A stretch of 64,000 bases of DNA from Propionibacteriaceae bacterium (GCA_009782915.1 WRIC01000009.1:26154-90153), one strand, 5' to 3'. Counted from the stretch's first letter, positions 1 through 14,497 are shown. The notes: a model not told the origin generated them from the sequence alone. Translations and numbers: made by a program.

Positions 1-478
1 CAGCGAGAACACCATCAACCTGGTTGAGCACATAATCCACATGGGTGCCCTCTTGACGGATATCGAGCTTCTCCCCAACACAGATGATGGGGGTCATGGA
101 ATTCTCGATGACCTTCTTGGCTTTGGCATTGATGACCTCATCAGTTTCGCCATGGTATTCACGGCGCTCCGAATGGCCCACCACCACATAGGTGCAGTCC
201 AACTTGGCGAGCATTCCCGCAGACACCTCACCGGTGTAGGCCCCCGCATCATAAACCGAGACATCTTGGGCACCAAAACCCAGGGAATAGCGATCCCCTT
301 GGATGAGGGTTTGGACAGTACGCAAGTTGGTGAACGGCACGATCACGGCAGCTTCAGACTTCTTCTTGTCATAGTGATAATCCGACAAAGTCCAGGCGAG
401 TTTCTGAACAACATTGGTGGCTTCGACATGGTTGAGATTCATCTTCCAGTTGCCAGCCATCAGCGGTAGACGACTCAT
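1..478 (-). CDS. tpiA: Triosephosphate isomerase (3' end truncated by window edge)
   Basis: Minus-strand translation starts [17 protein letters not shown]... with VVVGHSERR motif; ATGA overlap with pgk stop at 475-478. Confidence 0.95.
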   Translation of the reverse strand, partial: MSRLPLMAGNWKMNLNHVEATNVVQKLAWTLSDYHYDKKKSEAAVIVPFTNLRTVQTLIQGDRYSLGFGAQDVSVYDAGAYTGEVSAGMLAKLDCTYVVVGHSERREYHGETDEVINAKAKKVIENSMTPIICVGEKLDIRQEGTHVDYVLNQVDGVLA

Positions 479-1692
479 GAAACCTCCTCCAATACGCTCA
501 ACCCAGGAAGTTCCTTTCCTTCCAGATATTCCAGCGAGGCTCCCCCACCGGTCGAAATATGACCAAACTGGGAATCGTCGTAACCAAAGGCCCTCACAGC
601 CGCTGCGGAGTCACCCCCACCGACCACAGTGAAAGCATCACTATCCACCAGAGCCTTTGCGACGCCTTTCGTACCATCAGCGAGAGCATCAATCTCAAAG
701 ACGCCCATGGGGCCATTCCAGAAGACAGTCTTTGCACCCGCGATCTCGGAGGCAAAAACCTCGGCTGACTTGGGACCAATGTCGCATCCTCCACGATCAG
801 CGGGAAGATCAGTGATGTCGGCTTCAACAACATCACCAGACAGGGTAAAGGTGGAGAAATCAATGGCGTTCTCCCCCACACACAGGGCATCAACAGGCAG
901 AAGAACCTTCTTACCCAAAGCCTCACCCTGCTGGAGATAGCCAGCGCAATCATCGATCTTTGTTTCGTCGAGAAGGGACTTTCCGACCTCATAGCCTTGG
1001 GCCTTAGCGAAGGTGTACGCCATTCCCCCACCAATGATGAGGGTGTCAGCAACCTTCAACAGGTTATCGATCACAGCAAGTTTGTCGGCAACCTTGGCGC
1101 CACCGAGGATCACCACATAGGGACGCTGCGGAGCCACAGTCAGCTTCTTGAGTACTTCAACTTCAGCTTCAACAAGGAAACCCGCGTACGCAGGAAGAAG
1201 CTTGGCCACATCATAGACCGAGGCTTGTTTGCGGTGCACGACACCGAATCCATCAGAGACAAAGAAGTCACCCAAGGCAGCATATTTCTCCGCCAATTCG
1301 AGACGTTCACCATCATCTTTGGATGTTTCACCTGGCTCGAAGCGTACATTCTCCACCAGAGCCACCTGACCATTGTCCAGTCCAGCGACCGTCTCTTGGG
1401 CTGATGACCCGACCACATTAGCGGCGAGTGCGACGTCACAACCCAGCAATTCACCGAGCCTTGCTGCCACGGGAGCAAGTGAATACTTGGGATTCACTTC
1501 ACCATCTGGGCGGCCCATGTGAGCCATGATCACGATCTTGGCTCCCGCTTGCTGGAGAGCGGTCAACGTGGGTAAGGCGGCACGAATGCGCCCATCATCG
1601 GTGATCTGGTCACCTTGGAGGGGAACATTGAAGTCACAACGCACAAGTGCGCGTTGACCAGCAACATCCCCAAGATCAGCAATAGATTTCAT
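475..1692 (-). CDS. pgk: Phosphoglycerate kinase
   Basis: 405 aa; [16 protein letters not shown] and GGGDSAAA motifs; gap-pgk-tpi order. Confidence 0.98.
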   Translation of the reverse strand: MKSIADLGDVAGQRALVRCDFNVPLQGDQITDDGRIRAALPTLTALQQAGAKIVIMAHMGRPDGEVNPKYSLAPVAARLGELLGCDVALAANVVGSSAQETVAGLDNGQVALVENVRFEPGETSKDDGERLELAEKYAALGDFFVSDGFGVVHRKQASVYDVAKLLPAYAGFLVEAEVEVLKKLTVAPQRPYVVILGGAKVADKLAVIDNLLKVADTLIIGGGMAYTFAKAQGYEVGKSLLDETKIDDCAGYLQQGEALGKKVLLPVDALCVGENAIDFSTFTLSGDVVEADITDLPADRGGCDIGPKSAEVFASEIAGAKTVFWNGPMGVFEIDALADGTKGVAKALVDSDAFTVVGGGDSAAAVRAFGYDDSQFGHISTGGGASLEYLEGKELPGLSVLEEVS

Positions 1693-1760
1693 GACGATTC
1701 CTTTCTATGCACGCAGGTACGTGATGGGCCGAGGACCCACCACGAACCAGCGCGATTATC

Positions 1761-2822
<1,062 letters not shown>

Positions 2823-2885
2823 CTACTGTGAAAAGGGCCGAATGGGCAGAGAAAAATCCCACCAGTTTGGACCAATCTGTTTCGA

Positions 2886-3863
2886 TCAATCGTCGTCGAG
2901 ACTCAAACCCATGTCTGTGGATTCGAGACCCAGCTCTTGGGCTTTTTTGTCTGCCAAGGCCAGAAGTCTTCTGATTCGCCCAGCGATAGCATCTTTGGTT
3001 AAAGGTGGTTCGTGCAGAGCGCCCAGCTCTTCAAGGGAGGCCTGTTGGTTGTCGATGCGCAGACACCCTGCAGCCCGAAGGTGCTCGGGAACCTCGTCAC
3101 CGAGTATCTCGAAGGCCCGAGAAACACGGGCAGAGGCTGTCACAGCTGCCCGAGCAGAGCGACGCAAATTAGCATCATCAAAATTTGCCAAACGATTGGC
3201 TGAAGCGCGTACCTCACGGCGAAGACGACGATCCTCCCACACTAGGCGGGTCTCGTGAGCGCCCATCTTGGTGAGCATGATCGCAATCGATTCACCGTCG
3301 CGGATGACCACCCGCTCTAAACCACGTACCTCGCGAACCTTGGCCGACACTCCCAGACGCCGAGCAGCCCCCACCAGGGCCATCGCGGCTTCTTGACCGG
3401 GGGCAGTGACCTCCATGGCCATGGATCGACCCGGTTCGGTTAAGCAACCATGGGCGAGGAAGGCACCCCTCCAGGCGGCCACAGCATCACACATTGCTCC
3501 GCCCACGATCCCGGCAGGCAACCCTCGAACCGGGCGCCCTTGGGCGTCAATGAGACCGGTGAGACGAGCAATAGCTGGCCCATCTTTCACCAGGCGCACC
3601 AGGTATCTAGTTCCCCGGCGAAGCCCTGAGCCTCGAACAGTGATCAGATCTGAACTGAGACCAAAAACATCGGTCATGGCCACACGCAACCGGCGGGCAG
3701 CAGCTCCAGTATCGAACTCGGCTTCCACCATAATGTTTCCACCACCGGTGATGTGGAGCCCGCCGGCATACCTCAGCATGGTCGCTATCTCAGCACGACG
3801 GCAACAATGCTTCACTATGGGAAGGACGGCAAGTTCTGCCTTCACATCCTGGGTTAATGCCAT
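2886..3863 (-). CDS. whiA: DNA-binding protein WhiA
   Basis: 325 aa, WhiA family sequence; located between yvcK and gap as in other actinobacteria. Confidence 0.95.
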   Translation of the reverse strand: MALTQDVKAELAVLPIVKHCCRRAEIATMLRYAGGLHITGGGNIMVEAEFDTGAAARRLRVAMTDVFGLSSDLITVRGSGLRRGTRYLVRLVKDGPAIARLTGLIDAQGRPVRGLPAGIVGGAMCDAVAAWRGAFLAHGCLTEPGRSMAMEVTAPGQEAAMALVGAARRLGVSAKVREVRGLERVVIRDGESIAIMLTKMGAHETRLVWEDRRLRREVRASANRLANFDDANLRRSARAAVTASARVSRAFEILGDEVPEHLRAAGCLRIDNQQASLEELGALHEPPLTKDAIAGRIRRLLALADKKAQELGLESTDMGLSLDDD

Positions 3864-3887
3864 GAATCACTCCAGATCAGGTGTTGG

Positions 3888-4823
3888 TCATAATTCCATC
3901 ACATGAGCGAGGATAGCAGCAACCAGGAAGGGATCATGACGAGGCGAACCATCGTGCATGGCCACTGGAGCAATCAGCAACTGTCCAGCCATGGCTTTCA
4001 CAGCAGTAGAAAGCGAGGGATCTTGGGCGAAACTTGGGTCGGCGATCACCGTATTGAGGGTGAGTTCTGGGCAGTGCTCCGCCAAAATTTCGATATGTCG
4101 AGAAGGGCTGAATCCACTGGTCTCCCCTGCTGGCAGAAGATTCAACAGGCAGATTCTCTTGGCGGGGGATTCAAGGATCGCTGCGACCAGTTCGGGGACA
4201 AGCAGATGGGGAACCACAGAAGTGAACCATGAACCCGGTCCGAAGACCAGATAATCGGCATCGAGGATGCTTGCCACAGCTTCTGGACAGGCAGGAGGGT
4301 TTTTCGGCGTGAGACGTATGTTGAGAACCTCTCCTTCACTCAAAGCAATGTTGGCTTGTCCTGTCACCACGGTGGTCGATGTGGGGTTATCGTGGTCTAA
4401 ACCAGCAACATCGGCAGAAATCACCAGGGGAAGGGATGACATGGGCAGAACCCTGCCTTGGGCCTCCAGGAGCTTACCCACCTGATCGAGCCCATGAACA
4501 GGATCAGGGTCGCGCTGCCACAGAGCTGAGATGAGCAGGTTGCCCACTGCATGGCCCGCTAGTGGGCCTTCCCCACCGAAACGAGTCTGAAACACATCCG
4601 CCCAGAGTCGCCCTTCAGGGTTGTCACCTGTGAGAGCTGCTAGAGCCATGCGAAGATCGCCAGGGGGAAGACAATCAAATTCATCACGAAGGCGCCCCGA
4701 TGATCCCCCATCATCAGCGACAGTGACCACCGCTGTGAGTTGATCGGTCAACCTTTTGAGTGCTTTGAGAGTGGCCGCTAAACCATGACCACCTCCGAAG
4801 GCCACCACCTTGGGTAGGGTCAT
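3888..4823 (-). CDS. yvcK: YvcK/CofD-family gluconeogenesis factor
   Basis: 311 aa; VVAFGGGHGLAATLKAL, DDGGSSGRLR, PPGDLR motifs; between whiA and rapZ. Confidence 0.93.
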   Translation of the reverse strand: MTLPKVVAFGGGHGLAATLKALKRLTDQLTAVVTVADDGGSSGRLRDEFDCLPPGDLRMALAALTGDNPEGRLWADVFQTRFGGEGPLAGHAVGNLLISALWQRDPDPVHGLDQVGKLLEAQGRVLPMSSLPLVISADVAGLDHDNPTSTTVVTGQANIALSEGEVLNIRLTPKNPPACPEAVASILDADYLVFGPGSWFTSVVPHLLVPELVAAILESPAKRICLLNLLPAGETSGFSPSRHIEILAEHCPELTLNTVIADPSFAQDPSLSTAVKAMAGQLLIAPVAMHDGSPRHDPFLVAAILAHVMEL

Positions 4824-5677
4824 TATTCTCTCCCAAGATCACGGTGCATCACCGACACAGTGAACTGCGCCGAGCGAAGGCGACGAGCACATTCTTCAGC
4901 CATGGCCACCGATCGGTGTTTGCCACCGGTGCATCCGATAGCCAAAGTGACCAGTCTCTTTCCTTCGGCAACGTAGCCTTGGGCGGCCGTACGGAAAAGG
5001 TCCTGCAGTTGATCTTGGAATTGCCCAGCTAAAGGAGAATCCAACACATAGGAAGACACCGCCGTACTCAATCCTGTTTGGGGTCGAAGTTCCTCCACCC
5101 AGTGAGGGTTGGGAAGAAAACGGACGTCCATGACCATATCGGCATCAACCGGCACGCCATTTTTGAAACCGAAACTCATCACGGTGACGCTCACGTCGCT
5201 TTGACCTTCCCCAAAAGCCGCCACCATTCGGGCAGTGAGTTGGTGAGGGGTCAACCCTGATGTATCGATCACCAGATCCGCTGTCGCACGCAAGGTGGAC
5301 ATCATCCGTCTTTCTGCTTGGATTCCTTCAAGCAACGACCCCGACCCTTGCAGAGGTACGGGACGACGTGAAGACTCTTGGCGTTTGACGATCTCAGCGT
5401 CATTGGCTTCCAAGAAAACAATCTGCGGTGAACCAGCGATAGGTTCGATCACTGAGAAGAAACTCGGGATCTGCTCAAGGTCCCCCATGGAGCGAACATC
5501 GAGAACCACACAGACATGGTCAACATTTTCCCCATGTAGGAAATCCACCAGGGCAGGCAACATCCCCGGCGGAAGGTTGTCCACAACATACCACCCCAGG
5601 TCCTCCATGGCTTTTGCTGCCGTATGGCGACCTGCTCCGGACATACCAGTGATGATCACCAGATCCATGAGGCTCAC
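4823..5677 (-). CDS. rapZ: RNase adapter protein RapZ / nucleotide-binding protein
   Basis: 284 aa; ITGMSGAGRHTA P-loop, DVRFLPNPHW, AIGCTGGKHRSV motifs. Confidence 0.95.
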   Translation of the reverse strand: MSLMDLVIITGMSGAGRHTAAKAMEDLGWYVVDNLPPGMLPALVDFLHGENVDHVCVVLDVRSMGDLEQIPSFFSVIEPIAGSPQIVFLEANDAEIVKRQESSRRPVPLQGSGSLLEGIQAERRMMSTLRATADLVIDTSGLTPHQLTARMVAAFGEGQSDVSVTVMSFGFKNGVPVDADMVMDVRFLPNPHWVEELRPQTGLSTAVSSYVLDSPLAGQFQDQLQDLFRTAAQGYVAEGKRLVTLAIGCTGGKHRSVAMAEECARRLRSAQFTVSVMHRDLGRE

Positions 5678-5701
5678 CTCCTGGTGGTTAGTCTAGCGTG
5701 G

Positions 5702-7675
5702 TTAATCAAGAACCTCCCCAGTGGTCATGTTAATCGCACGCGGCTTCTCACCCACCGCCTCCACCACACCTTGGGCAAGAGCTGGACCAAAACCAGGGAC
5801 CTGGGCGATGTCTTCCACACTGGCGCTGCGAAGTTTCTTCAACGAAGGAAAAGCCTTCATCAGAGCCTTCCGGCGTACCTCACCCAAACCAGGAACCCCA
5901 TCGAGCAGAGACTGGGTCATGGAGCGTGATCTTTTCTGGCGATGGTAGGTCACAGCGAAACGATGCGACTCATCACGTACCCTCTGGAGAAGATAGAGCG
6001 CGGGGGAACTCCGCTTCAAGATCAGCGGATACTGCTGACCTGGAATCCACACCTCTTCCAGTCGCTTAGCCAAACCAACCACCACCACCGACTCAAAACC
6101 AAGATCATCAAGAACCGTCCTCGCCACCTGTGCTTGGGGGCCAGCTCCATCAACAACAATGAGCGACGGAGCATAGGAGAATCGTCTCGCGGTTCTCGTG
6201 GTGGAATCGATGATCCCCTCAGCCCCCTGGTTGATCACCTCCTGCTCATCACGAAGGCGGGCCATCCTCCTGGTGAGCAGCTCCTTCATCGCACCCACAT
6301 CATCGGATTCCACCGTGTTGATCGTGAAATGGCGATACTCACTCTTTCTAGCTAATCCGTCTTCAAAAACCACCATCGAGCCAACCGTGTGAGTCCCTTG
6401 AATATGGGAGATGTCATATCCCTCAATCCTCAAAGGAACCTCATCCATGGACAGAACTTGCGCTATCTCATCGAGGGCCTGATTGCGTGAGGTCAGATCA
6501 CTGGCGCGCCTGGTTTTGTGAACCTCCAGAGCTTGGGCAGCATTCTTAGTAGCGGTATCCAAGAGAGTTTTCTTATCTCCACGTTTGGGTACGCGTACGA
6601 CCACGGGCGAACCACGCAACTGGCTCAACAAAGTGCTCACCACCGCAGCGCTGTGGGGAAGAACTGGAACAAGAATCATTGGCGGAATCAACCTTGCCGC
6701 ATCCTCCTGCACCACATCGGAGTAGATCTGCAAGAGAAAGGCCTCCACAAGATCAGGCAGATCAGCACCGGGGTCGTCGTCCTGGTCGTGGGGGCCAGCT
6801 TGTCTTTCCGCCACCCAATTGCGTGAACTGACGATCCTTCCCGCGCGAACATGGAAAACCTGGACCCCCACCTCTAGCGGGTCAACCACCAGAGCAATCA
6901 GGTCAAGATCATCACTATCGGCCAACACCACAGTGTTTTTCTCCATCACCCGTCGAAGGGCTTGGCTTTTATCGCGAGCAATCCCCGCCTTCTCATATTC
7001 CATAGCTTCGGCATGTTGGGCCATCTCTTGATCGAGCTGGTCGAGGAATGCCGAGGTTTTTCCAGAAATTGCCGTACAGAAATCAGTGACCAGTTGACGA
7101 TGATCCTCTTGGGTGATTCTCCCCACACAAGGAGCCGAACACTTGTTGATATGGGCGAGAAGACAAGGACGCCCACTGGAGCGCGCTGAGCGGAAAACCC
7201 CATTCGAACACGACCTCATGGGAAAGACACCCAGCAGAGCATCGATCGAGTCCCGGATCGCCCACGCATGAGCGAAAGGACCGAAATAACGCCAGGGTTT
7301 CTTCTTGGTTCCACGCCCCACAAAGACACGGGGATAGTCCTCATTCCAGGTCACACACAACCAGGGATATGACTTGTCGTCACGGTATTTCACATTGAAC
7401 CGGGGCTCGTACTGCTTGATCCAGGTGTATTCCAGTTGGAGGGCTTCCAGTTCATTGCGGACGATCGTCCACTCCACACTGGAAGCAGACGTCACCATGC
7501 GCTGGGTTCGAGGATGCAAGGAAGCAAGATCAGAAAAATATGAGGTCAACCGTGAGCGCAGCGAATTGGCTTTCCCCACATAGATGATGCGCCCTTGGTC
7601 ATCGATGAAACGATAGACCCCTGCTACGGTGGGAATCTCGGATGTCGCTGGTCGCCACACTGCTGGGTCACTCAT
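5702..7675 (-). CDS. uvrC: Excinuclease ABC subunit C
   Basis: 657 aa; [24 protein letters not shown] domain and C-terminal HhH; ATGA overlap with uvrA. Confidence 0.97.
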   Translation of the reverse strand: MSDPAVWRPATSEIPTVAGVYRFIDDQGRIIYVGKANSLRSRLTSYFSDLASLHPRTQRMVTSASSVEWTIVRNELEALQLEYTWIKQYEPRFNVKYRDDKSYPWLCVTWNEDYPRVFVGRGTKKKPWRYFGPFAHAWAIRDSIDALLGVFPMRSCSNGVFRSARSSGRPCLLAHINKCSAPCVGRITQEDHRQLVTDFCTAISGKTSAFLDQLDQEMAQHAEAMEYEKAGIARDKSQALRRVMEKNTVVLADSDDLDLIALVVDPLEVGVQVFHVRAGRIVSSRNWVAERQAGPHDQDDDPGADLPDLVEAFLLQIYSDVVQEDAARLIPPMILVPVLPHSAAVVSTLLSQLRGSPVVVRVPKRGDKKTLLDTATKNAAQALEVHKTRRASDLTSRNQALDEIAQVLSMDEVPLRIEGYDISHIQGTHTVGSMVVFEDGLARKSEYRHFTINTVESDDVGAMKELLTRRMARLRDEQEVINQGAEGIIDSTTRTARRFSYAPSLIVVDGAGPQAQVARTVLDDLGFESVVVVGLAKRLEEVWIPGQQYPLILKRSSPALYLLQRVRDESHRFAVTYHRQKRSRSMTQSLLDGVPGLGEVRRKALMKAFPSLKKLRSASVEDIAQVPGFGPALAQGVVEAVGEKPRAINMTTGEVLD

Positions 7676-10509
7676 GGAGAAACCTGGGGGGAAACGATGC
7701 GGGCAAGATAATGTCCAGTGTAGGAATCCTGGCAGGTTGCCACCTGCTCCGGTGTCCCAACGGCGACAACAAAACCACCTCGGGAACCTCCCTCAGGACC
7801 CAAATCGATCACCCAATCAGCGGTTTTGATCACATCAATATTGTGCTCGATCACCACCACCGTGTTGCCTTGCTCCACGAGGCGATCAAGCACAATGAGC
7901 AGTTTGCGAATATCCTCGAAATGAAGCCCAGTGGTGGGTTCGTCGAGAACATACATTGTTTTGCCGGTGGATCTCTTCTGCAATTCTGAAGCCAGTTTCA
8001 CTCGCTGGGCCTCACCCCCCGACAGAGTTGTCGCTGATTGGCCAAGTCGAACATAGCCGAGGCCCACCTCAACAAGGGTGTTGAGATGGCGCGCAATCGC
8101 GGGGATCGCACCAAAGAACTCGGCTGCTTCTTCGATAGGCATCGATAACACTTCAGCAATAGTTTTGTTCTTGTAGTGAACCTCCAGGGTCTCCCGGTTA
8201 TATCTGGCCCCATGGCAGACCTCACAGGGAACATAGACATCAGGCAGGAAGTTCATTTCAATCTTGATCGTCCCATCCCCCATGCAGTTCTCGCAGCGAC
8301 CACCTTTGACATTAAAAGAGAAACGCCCGGGCTGATACCCGCGTACCTTTGCCTCAGTGGTTTGAGAAAACAGGGCCCGAATCTTGTCAAAGACCCCAGT
8401 GTAGGTGGCAGGGTTCGACCGGGGGGTACGCCCGATCGGTGACTGATCCACATGGATGATCTTGTCGATCTCTTCGGCACCCTCGATTCGTTTGTGGCGG
8501 CCGGGAACAGCTTTCACACTATAGATTCTCTTTGCTAACCCCCGATAGAGAATCGAATTGACCAGCGATGATTTCCCTGAACCCGACACCCCAGTAACGG
8601 CGATGAGCAAACCCAAAGGGAAGGCAACATCAATATCTTGGAGGTTGTTTTCTCTCGCACCCACCACCACGACTTCCTTGGCTCCGCGTTGACGTCTCAC
8701 AGCGGGCAGGGGAATGGATCGACGCCCAGCAAGATAAGCGCCAGTGAGTGATTCTTCGGTTTCCAGCAACTCTTGAACGGGCCCCGACACCACCACCTGT
8801 CCCCCATGTTCCCCAGCCCCAGGTCCAATATCAACCACCCAGTCGGCGGTACGAATAGTGTCCTCATCATGCTCGACCACAATCAAGGTGTTCCCCAGAT
8901 TCCGCAGGCGTACGAGGGTGTCGATCAGGCGATGATTATCGCGCTGGTGGAGCCCAATACTGGGTTCATCGAGCACATAGAGCACCCCCATGAGCCCCGA
9001 CCCTATCTGGGTGGCCAACCGAATCCGCTGAGCCTCACCACCGGAGAGTGTTCCCGTGGGGCGAGAAAGAGTCAGATAATCCAACCCCACATCCACCAGG
9101 AACCTCAGTCGCTCCCGAATCTCCTTGGTGACCCTTTCGGCGATCGTGGCATCACGAGCTGACAAGGAAAGACTATCCACATAATCCAGGCAGTCCACAA
9201 TACTCATGGAGGTGACCTCGTGAATATTCTTTCCCCCCACGCTCACAGCTAGACTCGCGGGTTTCAGTCGAGCCCCCTGACAGGCAGCGCAGGGAATCTC
9301 CTGCATATAGGAAGCATATCTTTCACGGGCTGTGTCTGTTTCTGCTTCCTGATGGCGTCGACGAATATGGGGAATCACACCCTCGTACTTGGCTGAGAAA
9401 GTCCGGGTTCGTCCAAACCGATTCCTATGTTTGACATAGACCGGGTCACCCACGCCATAGAGGATCACCCGGCGAGCCTCCTCACCTAGTTGCACCCAAG
9501 GAGTGGACATCGAGAATCCCTCAGATGCGGCCAACGACTTCAAGACATGCTGGTAGTAACGACCTATCGCTGGTGTGGCCCACACCGAGATGGCGTTGCG
9601 TTCCAAGGAGAGTCCATCATCGGGAACCACCAGTTCAGGATCCACCTCCATGGTGGTGCCCAACCCCGAGCAGTGTGCGCAGGCACCCCAGGGGCCATTG
9701 AACGAGAATTGCCGAGGTTCGAGTTCATCAATCAATATATCGTGGCCTGAGGGGCAGGCCATCTTCTCAGAGAACCTCTTCTCGGTGCCCTCATCAACCA
9801 GTTCAATGCTCACCACCCCATGAGCTAGCTTGAGCGCAGTTTCAACAGAGTCAGTGATTCTCTGCTTGGCTTCAGGTTTGACCTGAAGACGATCCACAAT
9901 CACGTCAAGATCATGTTTCTTTTGTTTGTCTAGGGTAGGAGGCTCGCTGAGAGGATAAACCTCACTATCAACTCTAATTCTGGCGTAGCCACTGGCAGCT
10001 AACTCAGTGAAAACATCGCGGAACTCCCCCTTGCGACCAGTGATCATCGGGGCAAGGACCTGGAAGCGAGTTCCCGGATCCATCTCCAATATCCGATCAA
10101 CAATCTGTTGAGGGGTCTGGCGGGAAATAGGCTGGGCGCACTGCGGGCAGTGAGGAACACCAATGCGAGCATAAAGAAGCCTGAAATAGTCATAAACCTC
10201 AGTGATCGTACCCACCGTCGAGCGAGGATTCTTGGAGGTTGATTTCTGGTCAATAGACACCGCTGGAGACAGCCCCTCAATGAAATCCACATCCGGCTTA
10301 TCCATCTGCCCGATGAACATCCGTGCGTAGGCACTCAGCGACTCCACGTACCTGCGTTGTCCCTCAGCGAAAATCGTATCGAACGCCAAAGAAGACTTCC
10401 CTGATCCACTGAGCCCGGTGAAAACAATCAGAGAATCACGGGGTATGTCGATAGAGATATTGGCGAGGTTATGCTCCCTTGCCCCTTTGACGATGAGCCG
10501 ATTATGCAC
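7672..10509 (-). CDS. uvrA: Excinuclease ABC subunit A
   Basis: 945 aa; two ABC ATPase domains ([27 protein letters not shown]), zinc-finger CXXC motifs. Confidence 0.98.
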   Translation of the reverse strand: MHNRLIVKGAREHNLANISIDIPRDSLIVFTGLSGSGKSSLAFDTIFAEGQRRYVESLSAYARMFIGQMDKPDVDFIEGLSPAVSIDQKSTSKNPRSTVGTITEVYDYFRLLYARIGVPHCPQCAQPISRQTPQQIVDRILEMDPGTRFQVLAPMITGRKGEFRDVFTELAASGYARIRVDSEVYPLSEPPTLDKQKKHDLDVIVDRLQVKPEAKQRITDSVETALKLAHGVVSIELVDEGTEKRFSEKMACPSGHDILIDELEPRQFSFNGPWGACAHCSGLGTTMEVDPELVVPDDGLSLERNAISVWATPAIGRYYQHVLKSLAASEGFSMSTPWVQLGEEARRVILYGVGDPVYVKHRNRFGRTRTFSAKYEGVIPHIRRRHQEAETDTARERYASYMQEIPCAACQGARLKPASLAVSVGGKNIHEVTSMSIVDCLDYVDSLSLSARDATIAERVTKEIRERLRFLVDVGLDYLTLSRPTGTLSGGEAQRIRLATQIGSGLMGVLYVLDEPSIGLHQRDNHRLIDTLVRLRNLGNTLIVVEHDEDTIRTADWVVDIGPGAGEHGGQVVVSGPVQELLETEESLTGAYLAGRRSIPLPAVRRQRGAKEVVVVGARENNLQDIDVAFPLGLLIAVTGVSGSGKSSLVNSILYRGLAKRIYSVKAVPGRHKRIEGAEEIDKIIHVDQSPIGRTPRSNPATYTGVFDKIRALFSQTTEAKVRGYQPGRFSFNVKGGRCENCMGDGTIKIEMNFLPDVYVPCEVCHGARYNRETLEVHYKNKTIAEVLSMPIEEAAEFFGAIPAIARHLNTLVEVGLGYVRLGQSATTLSGGEAQRVKLASELQKRSTGKTMYVLDEPTTGLHFEDIRKLLIVLDRLVEQGNTVVVIEHNIDVIKTADWVIDLGPEGGSRGGFVVAVGTPEQVATCQDSYTGHYLARIVSPQVSP

Positions 10510-10639
10510 GACAGCCAGTGTAGTTCCCTACCGCCCACAACCAGCACACATTCGTACACGTGTCCCCTATTTGTCTTTCTTTCTCCGCTAAGTGGGATAG
10601 ATGTCGCGCAGGGTCCCCCATCACCCTTAGGTTTGATTT

Positions 10640-11350
10640 GTGCCGTTCCCTCTAGACCTGGATCAGTCGCTCAATCAAGGGCGACTTGAACTCACCTCGG
10701 CAACCCAGCGTTTGCTGGGCGACACCATTGGACTCTCGCATCGCGATTGGAGAATGGTGACCCACCTGCCGGGGTGGACCCGCGCCCACATTGCCACCCA
10801 TCTCACCCACCACGCTCAATGCATGACCACGACACTCACTCAACTGGGGAAACAGCCAGTCACGTGGAATTGTGAACTCACCGACAAAGACTTGTGGGTG
10901 GGAGCTCAGCGCAGCCCCCTGGAATTAACTGAGGATCTTGATCAATCCTCAGCGGAATTAGCCAGAGCCCTCGACCCTCTCAGCAACACCAACTGGGACT
11001 CAACAGTGATCACCTCGGTGGGTGAGATTCCATCAAGTGCTCTGATCCTCGATCGGCTCAACGAAGTAGTCATTCACCATGTCGATCTCAACCTCAGCAT
11101 TGATTTCACTGACCTGAAACCAGAACTCGTCCACCTTCTCTTGGCCTGGAATGCTGTCCGATTGAGTTCGCGGTTCACCGACAATGAGATCACCATCATG
11201 ACCGATGAGGGGGACACGATGGTGGTGGGGTCAGGCGCTCCCAGGACCGTACGCGGAAGCCAGGCGAGTCTTCTCGGTTGGATGGTCGGGCGAAAAGGGT
11301 CCTCGGCAATTCTGGGGGCCGAAGAGTTCGATCAACCACAGCTGGTTTGA
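10640..11350 (+). CDS. Maleylpyruvate isomerase / mycothiol-dependent DinB-like protein
   Basis: 236 aa; THLPGWTRAHIATHLTHHA N-terminal pattern of the mycothiol-dependent maleylpyruvate isomerase family. Confidence 0.8.
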   Translation: MPFPLDLDQSLNQGRLELTSATQRLLGDTIGLSHRDWRMVTHLPGWTRAHIATHLTHHAQCMTTTLTQLGKQPVTWNCELTDKDLWVGAQRSPLELTEDLDQSSAELARALDPLSNTNWDSTVITSVGEIPSSALILDRLNEVVIHHVDLNLSIDFTDLKPELVHLLLAWNAVRLSSRFTDNEITIMTDEGDTMVVGSGAPRTVRGSQASLLGWMVGRKGSSAILGAEEFDQPQLV

Positions 11351-11356
11351 GGGTGT

Positions 11357-12316
11357 TTATCCAGCCTCATGGGGCCGGTCATGTGAGGTCTTCACAAGGC
11401 TGGCCACCGTGGTGAGTGCCAATGTGCCAATGATGACACCCAGCGAGACCAACAAAGGAACCTCCCAGGTCACCACATGGAAATGATGCAGGGCATGCAG
11501 GATCAGTTTGACACCAATGAAAGCCAAGACAATCGACAGTCCCACCGAGAGATAGACCAGTTTCTTCAGTAGACCACCCATCAAGAAATACAATTGCCTC
11601 AGGCCCATCAGAGCAAACACATTCGCGGCAAAAACAAGGTAGGGCTCCTGGGTCAAACCAAAAACAGCAGGAATAGAGTCCAAGGCAAACAGCACATCGG
11701 TGGTTCCCAGGGCAACAACAACCAGGAACATGGGCGTCATCATGCTAGTCTCACCTGTGCGGATAGACATCTTCGTACCATGGAATTCATCGGCTAAACG
11801 AAAATGCTTCTTCACCCATCTCATGGCAGCGTTATCCCCAACCTCCTTGGGGGCATGCTGGCGGTATTCCCTGACCAAGTCGAATGCGGTGTACAGCAGA
11901 AAGGCGCCAAAGAGGAAGAAAACCCAGGTGAACCTTTCGATCACCGCAGCACCCAAGGCAATGAAGACTCCACGAAAAAACAAGGCAAGAACGATGCCCA
12001 CCATCAAGGCATATTGCTGAAGTTGGCGGGGAACCTTGAGCTTGGACATGATGATGAGAAAGATAAAAAGGTTATCGACAGATAGTGAGTATTCAGTCAA
12101 CCACCCAGCAATGAACTCACCGCCATAAACCGGCTCCCAGAAACGACCAACAAAAACGGCGAAAAGAAGAGCGCCGGTGATGTAGATGCTGATCGCGATA
12201 GTGCATTCTTTCGTGGAAGGCTCATGTGGTTTGCGCCCAATGACAAAAACATCAAAGACCAGCACTGCAATCAAGATAGCGAATGTGAGGATCCACGTAC
12301 TATCATCGACAACCAT
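11357..12316 (-). CDS. TerC family integral membrane protein
   Basis: 319 aa; FVGRFWEP...FIAGWLTEYSLSVDNLFIF and DVLFALDSIPAVFGLTQEPYLVF motifs. Confidence 0.95.
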   Translation of the reverse strand: MVVDDSTWILTFAILIAVLVFDVFVIGRKPHEPSTKECTIAISIYITGALLFAVFVGRFWEPVYGGEFIAGWLTEYSLSVDNLFIFLIIMSKLKVPRQLQQYALMVGIVLALFFRGVFIALGAAVIERFTWVFFLFGAFLLYTAFDLVREYRQHAPKEVGDNAAMRWVKKHFRLADEFHGTKMSIRTGETSMMTPMFLVVVALGTTDVLFALDSIPAVFGLTQEPYLVFAANVFALMGLRQLYFLMGGLLKKLVYLSVGLSIVLAFIGVKLILHALHHFHVVTWEVPLLVSLGVIIGTLALTTVASLVKTSHDRPHEAG

Positions 12317-12371
12317 AGAGACCCTTCAACACGTGAGGGTATCCATTTTACCACGCGAAGAACAAATTAAG

Positions 12372-14435
12372 TCACTTCTGACCTTCGACCATGGCGCGGT
12401 ATTCCTTCTTCAAATCTGCCACCTCATCGCGGAGTCGTGCTGCGATTTCGAATCTCAAATCCGCTGCTGCTGCTTGCATCTGCGCAGTCAGCTCAGCAAT
12501 GAGATCAGCCAATTCCTCCTGGTGAAGATTCGCTGGGCGAGTCGACTCATGCGCCCGGATAACACCGGTGGTCTGGGCACGAGGACGAGTGATCTCATCA
12601 CTAGTTTCGCGCGACAGCATCTCAGTGATGTCAGCAATCTTCTTGCGCAAAGGCTGAGGATCAATCCCGTGCGCCTTGTTGTAGGCCACCTGCTTGGCTC
12701 GACGCCTATTAGTCTCATCGATGGCTGTTGACATCGACGCAGTCACCGAATCGGCGTACATGTGAACCTGCCCAGAGACGTGGCGGGCAGCACGTCCAAT
12801 AGTTTGGATCAGTGATCTCTCAGAACGAAGGAAACCCTGCTTGTCGGCATCCAAGATCGCCACCAGCGAAACCTCGGGAAGATCCAAACCCTCACGAAGA
12901 AGATTGATCCCCACCAAGACATCATATTCGCCAGCGCGCAATTCCCGCAGCAGATCCAGGCGCCGAAGAGTGTCAATATCGGAGTGAAGATAGCGCGTGC
13001 GAATATCGTGGTTCAAAAAGTACTCGGTCAGATCCTCAGCCATTTTCTTGGTGAGCGTGGTGACCAAAACCCTTTCATCCCGCTCGGCTCTCTGACGGAT
13101 CTCCCCCATCAAATCCTCCACCTGGCCCTTGGTGGGTTTCACGATCACCTCAGGGTCAACCAATCCAGTGGGACGGATCAGCAATTCCACCGGGTGGGGG
13201 TCTTTGGCGAGCTCATAGGGGCCAGGGGTTGCCGAGAGATAGACCGTCTGGTCAATCCTTTCCAGGAACTCCTCCCATCTCAGCGGTCGATTGTCAAGCG
13301 CAGAAGGGAGTCTGAATCCGTGCTCCACCAACGTACGTTTGCGTGACATGTCACCTTCATACATTCCACCAATCTGGGGCACGCCCACGTGGGATTCATC
13401 CATGACCAAGACAAAATCCTCCGGAAAATAGTCGAGTAAGCAATTCGGAGCAGAACCGGGGGCACGACCATCGATGTGGCGGGAATAATTCTCAATCCCC
13501 GCACAGGTTCCCACCGTTGACATCATTTCCAGGTCGTAACCTGTCCTCATTTCAAGGCGCTGGGCTTCAAGAAGCTTATTCTGGGCGCGCAACTCAAGTA
13601 GACGTTCCTGCAGTTCGGTTTCTATTCCACGAATCGCTTTGTCCATGCGCTCCGACGAGGCGGTGTATTGGGTGGCCGGGAAAATATGGAGAACCTGATC
13701 ATTGGTCAACACAGCCCCATCGACAGGATCCATGGTCATGAGCGCTTCGACCTCATCACCAAAAAATTCAATCCTCCACGCACTCTGCTCATACATGGGG
13801 AAAACCTCTACCGTGTCCCCACGCACCCGGAAAGTCCCGCGAGTACCCGCCAGATCATTGCGTACGTACTGAATATCGACCAACCGGCGAAGCAGTTTAT
13901 CCCTGCCCACATCGTCACCAACGTGGACAGTGATCGCCTGGTCAACAAATTCCTGGGGGGTCCCCAACCCGTAGATCGCTGACACCGAAGCTACAACAAT
14001 GCAATCGCGACGAGTCAGCAAAGAAAAGGTGGCGTGATAGCGTAACCGTTCAACCTCCTCATTGAGAGAAGAATCCTTCTCGATATAGGTGTCCGATTGG
14101 GGGATGTACGCCTCAGGTTGGTAATAGTCATAATAGGAGACGAAATATTCCACGGCATTATCGGGAAAGAAATCCCTCAGCTCTTGGGCAAACTGCGCAG
14201 CCAAAGTCTTGTTCGGCTGCATCACCAGCATGGGACGCTGGAGTCTTTCCGCCAGCCACGCCACCGTCGCAGTCTTCCCTGTTCCCGTGGCCCCCAACAG
14301 GACGACATCTTTCTCGCCTTCTTTGAGGCGCCTCTCCAGGGCATCGATAGCCTCAGGTTGATCCCCACTGGGCTCAAAATCGGCATGAACTTTAAACGGG
14401 GCTACGGTTCTTTCCAGGTCTGTGATCGGGCGCAT
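12372..14435 (-). CDS. uvrB: Excinuclease ABC subunit B
   Basis: 687 aa; [37 protein letters not shown] motifs; C-terminal UVR domain. Confidence 0.98.
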   Translation of the reverse strand: MRPITDLERTVAPFKVHADFEPSGDQPEAIDALERRLKEGEKDVVLLGATGTGKTATVAWLAERLQRPMLVMQPNKTLAAQFAQELRDFFPDNAVEYFVSYYDYYQPEAYIPQSDTYIEKDSSLNEEVERLRYHATFSLLTRRDCIVVASVSAIYGLGTPQEFVDQAITVHVGDDVGRDKLLRRLVDIQYVRNDLAGTRGTFRVRGDTVEVFPMYEQSAWRIEFFGDEVEALMTMDPVDGAVLTNDQVLHIFPATQYTASSERMDKAIRGIETELQERLLELRAQNKLLEAQRLEMRTGYDLEMMSTVGTCAGIENYSRHIDGRAPGSAPNCLLDYFPEDFVLVMDESHVGVPQIGGMYEGDMSRKRTLVEHGFRLPSALDNRPLRWEEFLERIDQTVYLSATPGPYELAKDPHPVELLIRPTGLVDPEVIVKPTKGQVEDLMGEIRQRAERDERVLVTTLTKKMAEDLTEYFLNHDIRTRYLHSDIDTLRRLDLLRELRAGEYDVLVGINLLREGLDLPEVSLVAILDADKQGFLRSERSLIQTIGRAARHVSGQVHMYADSVTASMSTAIDETNRRRAKQVAYNKAHGIDPQPLRKKIADITEMLSRETSDEITRPRAQTTGVIRAHESTRPANLHQEELADLIAELTAQMQAAAADLRFEIAARLRDEVADLKKEYRAMVEGQK

Positions 14436-14457
14436 ACCCCCACGCTACCGTAGCCCG

Positions 14458-14491
14458 GTGACAAAACGGGGACGGAGGTGTTTTTGTCACC
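14458..14491. repeat. Family-B repeat copy (GTGACAAAACGGGGACGGAGGTGTTTTTGTCAC)
   Basis: GGTGACAAAA...TTTTTGTCACC inverted ends with GGGGACGG core; same motif at 47.9, 55.7 and 60.5 kb. Confidence 0.75.
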
Positions 14492-14497
14492 AACCAT

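Noticed and set aside
10500-10640. LexA/SOS box upstream of uvrA (ACATTCGTACACGTGT)
   Set aside because: Does not fit the actinobacterial CGAACN4GTTCG consensus in the required half-sites.
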